Source of the DNA: Kitasatospora sp. DSM 101779
GTDB taxonomy: Bacteria > Actinomycetota > Actinomycetes > Streptomycetales > Streptomycetaceae
Direction: 5' to 3'
Assembly (NCBI RefSeq): GCF_025655475.1
Contig: NZ_JAHTIK010000001.1
Span: forward strand, 1 to 64,000
Length of the DNA: 64,000 nt
The translations under genes and the position numbers were made by a program. Below the pieces are notes generated by a model that was not told the DNA's origin, made no database searches, and worked only from the letters and a program-made list of their open reading frames with translations. Each line of letters begins with the position of its first letter. Position 1 is the stretch's first letter. Of this stretch, positions 55,795 to 62,614 are shown piece by piece.

Positions 55795-56708
55795 TCACAG
55801 CCACTCGTTAATTGCGGCGACCTGCACGGTCGCGTGATAGCGGACAGCGAGCTTGTCATACCTCGTGGCGACCGCGCGGTGGCGCTTGAGCCTGTTGATC
55901 CCACACTCGACCGCGTGCCGCTGCTTGTAGTCGTCCTTGTCGAACTTAGGTGGGCGGCCGCCTTGGGAGCCGAGTTTCTGGCGGTTGCGGATCTGGTCCG
56001 CCTTGTCCGGGATGGTGCACTTCAAGCCGCGTCGTCGCAGGTAGGCGCGGTTCGCGCGGGAGCCGTACGCCCTGTCCGCGCGGACCCTGTCCGGCTTCGT
56101 GGGGGGGCGGCCGGGGCCGGTCCTGGGCACTCGGATGGCGTCCAGGACCGGCTGGAACTGGGGACTGTCGTGCCGCTGGCCGGCGGTGACGAGCAGGGAC
56201 AGCGGCTTCTGTCCCTGCTCGACCGCCAGGTGCAGCTTGGTGGTCAGCCCGCCGCGCGAGCGCCCGAGTCCGTGGTCATCGGGCTCGGTGTCGACGCCAC
56301 CGGGAGGCTCCTTCTGTAGATCCCCTTTTTACGCGCTCCAGCGGCATGCCGGTGGGCGCGCGCGATAGTGGAGTCCACGCTCACGTCCCACGTGATCAGG
56401 CCTTTTGCGTCGGCCTCGGCCTGCAACTGTTCGAAGATGCGCTTCCAGGTGCCGTCACGCTGCCACCGCCGGAACAGGTCGTAGGCCTGGCCCCACGGCC
56501 CGTACCGCTCAGGCAGGTCACGCCAGGGCGCCCCCGTCCGAGTCCGCCACCGTGTGCCATCGATCAACTGCCGACGAGTCCACGTCCGCGGGCGGCCCGG
56601 CTTCTTGCCCACCGGCAGCAACGGCTCCAGCCGCTCCCACTGGCCGTTCGTCAGATCACCACGTCCCACAGATCGTGATCCATCTACGACCTTGATCCAC
56701 TTTCGCAA
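55795..56708 (-). CDS. IS5-family transposase, two frames
   Basis: The first frame (56708 down to 56244) has [40 protein letters not shown] and [20 protein letters not shown]. The second carries [40 protein letters not shown] and [20 protein letters not shown], ending at 55795. A shift near 56260-56320 joins them. The DDE residues are all present across the two frames. Confidence 0.78.
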
Positions 56709-56718
56709 CAGACCCTAG

Positions 56719-56990
56719 TTGGGGTCGATCAGCGGCGCGAGGGCGGTGGGGGCCTGGAGGCGCTCGTCGAGGCCGATCCTCACCTCGGACAGGAACGACA
56801 GGTCGGGGCGCAGGCCGGTCAGGACGACGACCCGGTCGACGGGCTCGCTGCGGCGGCCGTCCTCCGCGACCAGGCGGTGCCGACGTGCGCGAGGCCACGA
56901 CAACGTCCTTGCCGCGGAAGAAGAACCCGTCACAGGTCGTGCACCAGGACACGCCGCGGCCAGAGGTCGACGGGGAGGCGAATACCGGTT
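56719..56990 (-). pseudogene. N-terminal and middle parts of the split flavoprotein (chimeric)
   Basis: The sequence next to CTAG at 56715 ends in [20 protein letters not shown] and [18 protein letters not shown], which continues directly in the fragment at 51372-51695. Further upstream, in another frame, [20 protein letters not shown] has the CxxCDG redox motif of thioredoxin reductases. The two parts are joined by a deletion or frameshift near 56890. The gene is dead even apart from the insertions. Confidence 0.65.
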
Positions 56991-57184
56991 TCCCCTTCCG
57001 GAGACAGCTTGCGGGCTGCATTGCGCATCGATTTGCGTGATTTTGCTGATGTCTGCGGGATCGCTGCCCTGGAAGCATCGCGGCGTCGCGTGGAGGACGT
57101 CACCCCCGCGGCTTCATCCGCAAGCGTGGTGCCTCTCGCCGACACATCCGGCGAGCCCTCGCACGAGTTCTCAAGGAGAGTCCT

Positions 57185-57379
57185 ATGTCCGTACTCGCGG
57201 ACCGAGTCAATGTCAGCGCCGAAGTGGCGGCGATCCCCCTGCGTGCCACCGCCGCCAACCTCGGCGGCAGTGAGGTGCCCGCGCTGTGCACGCCCGCGGT
57301 GCTCGGCATCGCGGTCACCGCCGCAGCGTTCGGCGCCGGCTTCATGGTGGGATACGCCGGCGGTACCCGGCCCAACTAG
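57185..57379 (+). CDS. Putative precursor peptide 1
   Basis: The 64-residue peptide has AAGGAGAG just before ATG 57185. It begins MSVLADRVN, has AIPLRATA at 16-23 and PALCTPAVLG at 32-41, and ends with a hydrophobic Gly/Ala segment and GTRPN. The start, AIPLR and PAL-x-x-PA blocks are shared with the two peptides that follow, while the C-terminal third differs. It has one Cys and an LGG sequence. No known toxin family is recognised; the conserved leader and variable core suggest a processed peptide. Confidence 0.72.
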   Translation: MSVLADRVNVSAEVAAIPLRATAANLGGSEVPALCTPAVLGIAVTAAAFGAGFMVGYAGGTRPN

Positions 57380-57421
57380 TCCGCGCGGTGGACCACACCG
57401 AAAGCCGAACGACGGGTTCCC

Positions 57422-57619
57422 ATGTCTGTTCTGACTGGTCGCATCAACTCCGACCGTTCACTGACTGCGATTCCCCTGCGGTCCACGACGGCGCTCGAGG
57501 TCGGGGACCTCGCCCCCGCCCTGTCTGCTCCGGCCACGCTCGTCGGATCGCAGGTGTGTGTCACGGTCACGATGGGCTACACGCTCGGGCAGACGGTCGG
57601 CACCAAACTGCCGCAGTAG
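57422..57619 (+). CDS. Putative precursor peptide 2
   Basis: This 65-residue peptide begins MSVLTGRINSDRSLTAIPLR and continues to APALSAPATLVGSQVCVTV, ending GQTVGTKLPQ. It shares about two thirds of its first 45 residues with peptide 3. The C-terminal part has a GYTLGQTVG pattern (small residues every four) and one Cys. It starts 42 bases after peptide 1. The ribosome binding site is weak, so coupling to peptide 1 is possible. Confidence 0.72.
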   Translation: MSVLTGRINSDRSLTAIPLRSTTALEVGDLAPALSAPATLVGSQVCVTVTMGYTLGQTVGTKLPQ

Positions 57620-57663
57620 TCCATGCAGTGGGCCGTGCCGAGGGCCGTCGGGCCGAACGGAGC

Positions 57664-57688
57664 GCCGGTGTCGAATGTCGGCACCGGC
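57664..57688. terminator. Hairpin between precursor genes 2 and 3
   Basis: GCCGGTG pairs with CACCGGC around an 11-base loop, in the 251-base gap between peptides 2 and 3. It may attenuate transcription so that peptides are made in excess over the export genes. The gap otherwise shows no gene. Confidence 0.4.
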
Positions 57689-57870
57689 GGCACGTCTCCA
57701 GCGGCGAGAAAGCGGCACACCGACCGGCCGCCGCGCCGTGACACACAGCATGCCGGACGCGCCCATCCGACCGCCCGCATCCCCGCAGCGCGGGGCGCAT
57801 CGGCTGCCGACGGCTGGCGCAGCCGACAACCCGCACAACACACCCAACCAGCATCCCAAGGAAAGAGCTC

Positions 57871-58080
57871 ATGTCCGTTCTGACTGATCGCATCAACTCC
57901 CACCCCTCCCTGACCGCGATTCCCCTGCGGTCCACGACGGCGCACGAGGTCAGTGACCTGGCCCCCGCGCTCTCCACTCCCGCCGTGCTCGTCGGAGCGC
58001 AGCTCGTGGCCGCAGCCGCCGCAGCAGCCGCCGCTGGCGTCATCGTCGGCCAGGCGGCCGGTAACCATCTGCCGCAGTAG
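57871..58080 (+). CDS. Putative precursor peptide 3
   Basis: The 69-residue peptide has AAGGAAAGAG before ATG 57871. It begins MSVLTDRINSHPSLTAIPLR and has APALSTPAVLVGAQ, then a run of nine Ala, GVIVGQAAGNHLPQ at the end. The end LPQ is shared with peptide 2. The C-terminal 25 residues form one hydrophobic, Ala-rich helix, as in membrane-active bacteriocins. It has no Cys. The exporter gene starts 85 bases downstream. Confidence 0.75.
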   Translation: MSVLTDRINSHPSLTAIPLRSTTAHEVSDLAPALSTPAVLVGAQLVAAAAAAAAAGVIVGQAAGNHLPQ

Positions 58081-58165
58081 TCCGCTGGTGGGCGGGCCGG
58101 GCCCCGGCCCGCCCACCACGCCACCGCCGACCCCCACGATCCGTCAGCCGAGAAGGGACGATCAG

Positions 58166-60046
58166 ATGGCCGACACCTCACTCCAGGCCGGTCTGCGTGA
58201 CAAGGCAGGGCCCCCGGCGGACCATGCGCCCGCAGACCCGGCTGTCTCACCACCGTGTCAAGAGTCGACAGCTCCGGCCGCTGGCACCGAACCCGGTTCA
58301 CGCCGTCCCCTCTCGCTCAGGGAGTCGTTCGACGCCGTCAGCGCGCACCTGCGGCCGCACCGGGCCGGGGCCTCCCTGGCCTGCTCCCTCCTCGTCGTCT
58401 CCGGGGCGGTCGCCCTGGCCCAGCCCCTCGTGGTCCGCGACCTGCTGTCCGCCTTCGCGGTCGGCCGGGACTGGCAGCGCCAGGCATGGGAGCTGGTCGG
58501 CCTGGTGCTCCTCGACGCCGTCGTGGTGGCTTTCGGCAACTATCTGCTGATGCGGGCCGCCGAAGGCGTGGTGCTGCACGCGCGGCGTGCACTGGTCGCG
58601 CACGTGCTGCGGCTGCCGATGGTCGAGGTCCACCGCCAGACGCCTGGCGACCTGATGGCCCGGGTGGCCGGCGACACCATGCTGCTGCGCCAGGTCGTGA
58701 CCCAGACCCTCGTCCAGGCCCTCACCGGTTTCGTCACGGTCATCGGCACCCTGATCATGATGGGCATCGTCGACCCGACCCTGCTCGTCGTCACGCTCGG
58801 TGTGCTCCTGCTGCTCGGGCTGGTGGTCGGCGTCCTCATGCCCCGCATCCGCCGCGCGGCTCTGAGCGCGCAGGACGCGGTGGGGTCCATGGGGGCCGCG
58901 CTTGAGCGGGCCCTGACCTCTTTCACCACCGTCAAGGCGTCCGGCACCGAGGAGCTCGAGGCCGGGCGGGTGGGAGACAGCGCCAAGGCCGCGTACAACC
59001 AGGGGATCAGCCTCGCCTGGTCCACCTCGGTCGCCGGGACCTCGGCGGGTCTGGCCATGCAGGTGGCCTTTCTGACCGTCCTCGGGGTCGGCGGCGCCCG
59101 CGTCGCCGACGGCGCCATCTCGCTGGCGACGCTCATCGCGTTCCTCCTGTACGTGATGTACCTGGCCCAGCCGGTGCTGTCCTTGGTCAACGTCGGCACC
59201 TATTTCCAGGCGGCCCGGGCGGCGCTGCAACGCATCGCAGAGGTCCAGCGCCTGCCCGTGGAACCCCTCGACGAGCCGGAGACGGACTCCCCTGCCGTGG
59301 CACCGCGCCGGGCGGCCGCCTCGGTCCGCTTCGACAACGTCACCTTCACCTACCCAGGCCGCAAGGACCCTGCGGTGGACTCCTTTTCCCTGACCGTTCC
59401 CGCGCGCGGGCTCACGGCCATGGTCGGCCCCTCCGGCGCCGGAAAGACCACCCTGCTCAGCCTGGTCGAACGGTTCTGGGACCCGGACCGCGGGCGCGTG
59501 CTGCTCGACGGGACGGACCTGCGGCAGTGGAATCTGCGCGACCTGCGGGCCGGCATCGGCTACGTCGAGCAGGACGCCCCGGTGATCGCCGGCACACTGC
59601 GAGAGAACCTCACCTACACCGCGCCCGCCGCCGACGAGGCACTGCTGTGGGAGGTGCTGCGCACCACCCGGCTGGAGGCGCTGGTGGAACGGCTGGACGG
59701 CGACCTCGACGCCCCGCTTCCCCGCGGGGGAGCCTCGTTGTCCGGGGGTGAGCGGCAGCGCATCGCCATCGCCCGCGCGCTGCTCCGCCGGCCGCGCCTG
59801 CTGATCCTGGACGAGGCCACCTCGCAGCTGGACGCCGTCAACGAGGCGGCGCTGCGCGAGGCGGTCGACGAGGTCGCCCGCACGACGACGGTGCTCGTCG
59901 TCGCGCACCGGCTGTCCACGGTGCTCTCCGCCGACCTCATCGCGGTCGTCGACCAGGGAGGTCTGCGCGCAGTGGGCAGGCACGCCGAACTGCTGCGGCA
60001 TGACGTCCTCTACGCCGAACTCGCCGCCAACCAGCTGGTCGGCTGA
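58166..60046 (+). CDS. ABC exporter (fused membrane and ATPase domains)
   Basis: The 626-residue half-transporter starts at ATG 58166 (AGAAGGGA upstream). After about 60 disordered residues come six membrane helices (to about 360) and a nucleotide-binding domain with Walker A GPSGAGKTT, a Q-loop in GYVEQDAPVIAG, signature LSGGERQR, Walker B LLILDEATS and the switch His in VVAHRLST. There is no N-terminal C39 peptidase, so it would not cleave a double-glycine leader itself. It should work as a homodimer. Its position directly after three small peptides suggests it exports them. Confidence 0.92.
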   Translation: MADTSLQAGLRDKAGPPADHAPADPAVSPPCQESTAPAAGTEPGSRRPLSLRESFDAVSAHLRPHRAGASLACSLLVVSGAVALAQPLVVRDLLSAFAVGRDWQRQAWELVGLVLLDAVVVAFGNYLLMRAAEGVVLHARRALVAHVLRLPMVEVHRQTPGDLMARVAGDTMLLRQVVTQTLVQALTGFVTVIGTLIMMGIVDPTLLVVTLGVLLLLGLVVGVLMPRIRRAALSAQDAVGSMGAALERALTSFTTVKASGTEELEAGRVGDSAKAAYNQGISLAWSTSVAGTSAGLAMQVAFLTVLGVGGARVADGAISLATLIAFLLYVMYLAQPVLSLVNVGTYFQAARAALQRIAEVQRLPVEPLDEPETDSPAVAPRRAAASVRFDNVTFTYPGRKDPAVDSFSLTVPARGLTAMVGPSGAGKTTLLSLVERFWDPDRGRVLLDGTDLRQWNLRDLRAGIGYVEQDAPVIAGTLRENLTYTAPAADEALLWEVLRTTRLEALVERLDGDLDAPLPRGGASLSGGERQRIAIARALLRRPRLLILDEATSQLDAVNEAALREAVDEVARTTTVLVVAHRLSTVLSADLIAVVDQGGLRAVGRHAELLRHDVLYAELAANQLVG

Positions 60047-60112
60047 CACCGCAACCACTGTAGACGCCGGCCGCCAACGGCCGGCAGACAAGAAGGAAGG
60101 AGGCCGGACTTC

Positions 60113-62017
60113 ATGACCGTGACGTCACGGCTGTTGCAGGCCGTCAGATCCTCCGTGTCGTCCCCGTCGCTCAGCAGATCGACCGCCCTGGCCATGACTG
60201 AGCGGCTGAGCGCGGCGACTCATCTGGTGGCCAGCCTGGAGTTCCTGACGACCGAGAAGGATCACGGGCCGGGCGGCGTTAACAACTGGGAGGTCAGCCG
60301 CGCGAATTTCGCGACTGCCCCCGCGACGGTCCGCAGGCTGCTGGACGCGGCGGCCGACCGCCGCACCCGACGGATGCTGCACCTGGCCCGAGCCGGGGCA
60401 GCAGCGGCCCTGCTCGCACCGCTGCCCAGGCGCGGCCGGCTGGCCGCCAACGCGGTCGTCGCGGGCACCTCGCTCTTGCTGTACCCGGGGCATCTCTATG
60501 GCACCGATGGCAGCGACCAGGTGTCCTTCCTGGTCCAGACCGTTACCACTGTGGCACGCGCGGGGGAACGCAACCCCAGGGTGGTGGATGCGTGCCTGTG
60601 GTTCGTGGCGGGACAGTCGGTGCTGTCGTACGCCGTGTCCGGGTGGGTGAAGCTGGCTGGCCCGACATGGCGCAGTGGGCAGGCGCTGCCCGGCATCATG
60701 CGGACCGAGTCGTACGGCGACCGGACCACCTGGGAGCTGATACGACGCTTCCCGCGGACCGCCCGTGCGGTCGCTGCCGGCGTGCTCGTGCTGGAATGCG
60801 CCTTCCCCCTGGTGTACGTCGCCCGTGGTCGGCCCGCCCGGCTCATGGTGGGCTCGGCGGCGGCCTTCCACCTGGCCAACGCCCGGGTGATGGGGCTGGG
60901 CCGGTTCGTTTGGTCGTTCGCCTCCATGTACCCGGCGGTGCTCTACACCGCGGGCCTGCCTCAGCTGTCCGGCGCCGACACGGAAGCCCACCCACGTCAC
61001 GACACACTGCCCGTGGTGGCCGCGGGCCTGCTGGGAGCCGGCTGGGCGGCCGCGGGGATCGCGGCGGCGCGCAACCGCCGGGCGGTGCTGCGCGGTCGCG
61101 GGGACGAGCTCATGGTCACCACGTCGGCGGGAAACACTCTCGCCTACCGGTGGACCGCTCCGCCGTCCGGCGCCGGGACGACGGGCGAGCCGCGGCCCGT
61201 GGTGATCCTCGAGAACGGACTGGGCAGTTCCGAGGCGCATTGGGAACACATCGTCCAGGCGCTTTCCGCACGTCATCATGTCGTCACCTACCAGCGTGCC
61301 GGGTACGGCCGGAGCACCTATCGGGGGCAGCCGCAGGACTTCGACCTGGACGCGGCCGTCGAGGACCTCGTCGATCTGGTGAAGCAGACTGCCGGCGACC
61401 GGCCCGTCGTCCTGGTGGGCCACTCCCTCGGCGGGTATCTCGTCACCAGGGCCGCCGAACGCCTCCCCGGGCACATCGCCGGAGTCTGCCTGGTCGACTC
61501 CAGCCACCCGGACGAGTTGCGGCGCTCGCCGCGCCAGGCACAGGGCGGATCGCACCTGACCAGTTTCTTCGGCCAGGTGTCCGTCTCCCTGGCGCTCGGC
61601 CTGGGCGTGCTGCTCAAAGAGCCCGACTGGGCCCGCCAGCTGCCGGGCCGGGCCCGGTCCCAGGCTATCGCCGAGTACCGGGACCGGCGCCTGTGGACGG
61701 CGGCGCGACGCGAATGGCGGGCCACGCAGGAGCACTTCGATTCGTTCGACGGCACGCTTCCGCGCATGGACGTCCCCCTGCTGGTACTGACGGCGGACAG
61801 GACGGCCGTGCAGGACCCCGAACTGCGGCGGATGCACGCCGAACTGGCGGAACGCTCGCCACGTTCCCGGCACACCGTGCTGGAGGACTCCGACCACAAC
61901 GGACTGCTGTCCGGCGAGAACCAGGCCGGGCGCGTCGCGATGCTGCTGGACGCCTTCATCACGGACCTGGCCCGACCAAGCCACGAGGAGAGCGACGATG
62001 ACCACCCCGGGAATTGA
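60113..62017 (+). CDS. HTTM (SdpB-like) membrane domain fused to alpha/beta hydrolase
   Basis: The 634-residue protein has a strong AAGGAAGGAGG site before ATG 60113. Residues 60-320 are a multi-helix HTTM domain (horizontally transferred transmembrane, related to vitamin K gamma-carboxylase and SdpB), with SGWVKLAGPTWRSGQALPGI as its key loop. The C-terminal 290 residues form an alpha/beta hydrolase: VVILENGLGSSEAHWEH (oxyanion region), nucleophile GHSLGGY, acid in LTADRTAV and His in DSDHNGL. In Bacillus, SdpB with SdpA is needed to mature the SdpC toxin. A fusion to a hydrolase is unusual and might provide a cleaving, ester-forming or immunity function. Confidence 0.82.
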   Translation: MTVTSRLLQAVRSSVSSPSLSRSTALAMTERLSAATHLVASLEFLTTEKDHGPGGVNNWEVSRANFATAPATVRRLLDAAADRRTRRMLHLARAGAAAALLAPLPRRGRLAANAVVAGTSLLLYPGHLYGTDGSDQVSFLVQTVTTVARAGERNPRVVDACLWFVAGQSVLSYAVSGWVKLAGPTWRSGQALPGIMRTESYGDRTTWELIRRFPRTARAVAAGVLVLECAFPLVYVARGRPARLMVGSAAAFHLANARVMGLGRFVWSFASMYPAVLYTAGLPQLSGADTEAHPRHDTLPVVAAGLLGAGWAAAGIAAARNRRAVLRGRGDELMVTTSAGNTLAYRWTAPPSGAGTTGEPRPVVILENGLGSSEAHWEHIVQALSARHHVVTYQRAGYGRSTYRGQPQDFDLDAAVEDLVDLVKQTAGDRPVVLVGHSLGGYLVTRAAERLPGHIAGVCLVDSSHPDELRRSPRQAQGGSHLTSFFGQVSVSLALGLGVLLKEPDWARQLPGRARSQAIAEYRDRRLWTAARREWRATQEHFDSFDGTLPRMDVPLLVLTADRTAVQDPELRRMHAELAERSPRSRHTVLEDSDHNGLLSGENQAGRVAMLLDAFITDLARPSHEESDDDHPGN

Positions 62018-62606
62018 CCTGACGCGCCCGACACTCGGGCAGAAGGCCTGCACCGCCGCCGTACTGGGCGGACTGGCCGCCTGGTTCGGCGCGACCTTCG
62101 TCAGCCAGCACCCGCAGATGGCCTTCGACCGGGTCCGTGCGTACGACAAGATCGGGCTGCTGGTACCCAACTGGCGGTTCTTCGCGCCCGAGCCGGCCCG
62201 GCACGACTACCACGTCCTGCACCGGGTCCTCACTGCGGACGGTGAGGAGACGCCCTGGACGCAGACCACCCAAATCACCCCGCGGACCTGGACACACACG
62301 GTGTGGTTCCCCTCCCGCCGCCGGGAGAAGGCGGTGTTCGACCTCGCCTTCGATCTGATCGCCCTCATGGGACAGCCCGGCGCCGATGTGACGGCTCACC
62401 CGGCGTACTGGACGCTGGTCGACATGGTGACCCAGGCGGTCCGGGCCGAGTACGGTGACCGCGCCCTGCCGCAGGGCTTCCAGTTCCTCGTCGCCCGGCA
62501 CACGGGCTACGAGCAGGAGCCGGAGCCGGAATACATCTTCGTGTCGGCTTTCGTCCTGCTGCCCACACCGGTTGGCAGCACCGATCCGGCGACGAGGGCG
62601 AGTTGA
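61998..62606 (+). CDS. SdpA/DUF5819-like membrane-anchored protein
   Basis: This 202-residue protein overlaps the preceding gene by 20 bases, with GAGGAGAG as its ribosome binding site. One N-terminal helix (ACTAAVLGGLAAWFGATFV) is followed by LLVPNWRFFAPEPARHDYHV, the W-x-FFA-x-P motif found in SdpA and DUF5819-type partners of HTTM proteins. The rest is a beta-rich soluble domain (TWTHTVWFPSRRREKAVF, YIFVSAFVLLPTP). It should act on the outer face of the membrane with the HTTM protein. SdpA assignment is from the motif and neighbourhood, not from a search. Confidence 0.65.
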   Translation: MTTPGIDLTRPTLGQKACTAAVLGGLAAWFGATFVSQHPQMAFDRVRAYDKIGLLVPNWRFFAPEPARHDYHVLHRVLTADGEETPWTQTTQITPRTWTHTVWFPSRRREKAVFDLAFDLIALMGQPGADVTAHPAYWTLVDMVTQAVRAEYGDRALPQGFQFLVARHTGYEQEPEPEYIFVSAFVLLPTPVGSTDPATRAS

Positions 62607-62614
62607 GTCCCGCC

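Larger units (their letters stand above)
55442..56714 (-). mobile_element. IS5-family element with an extra gene (about 1.27 kb)
   Basis: CTAG lies at 55438-55441 and 56715-56718. The inner ends GCGTGTTGTGAAAATGATC and, reading inward from the right, GGTCTGTTGCGAAAGTGGATC are related inverted repeats (about 12 of 16 positions in the core). Inside are a two-frame transposase and, downstream of it on the same strand, a 95-codon gene that is not a transposase. If the ends are correct, that gene is a passenger. Confidence 0.6.

Noticed and set aside
57185..58080. Precursor peptides considered as lanthipeptide or double-glycine bacteriocin precursors
   Set aside because: No LanM/LanB/LanC or C39 peptidase gene is seen, and only peptide 1 has a GG, not at a shared position.
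58298..60091. A 597-codon minus-strand frame
   Set aside because: It is antisense to the ABC exporter, whose Walker and signature motifs are unambiguous.
60125..62170. A 681-codon minus-strand frame
   Set aside because: It is antisense to the HTTM-hydrolase gene; it has Gln/Val/Gly-rich composition and no recognisable domain.
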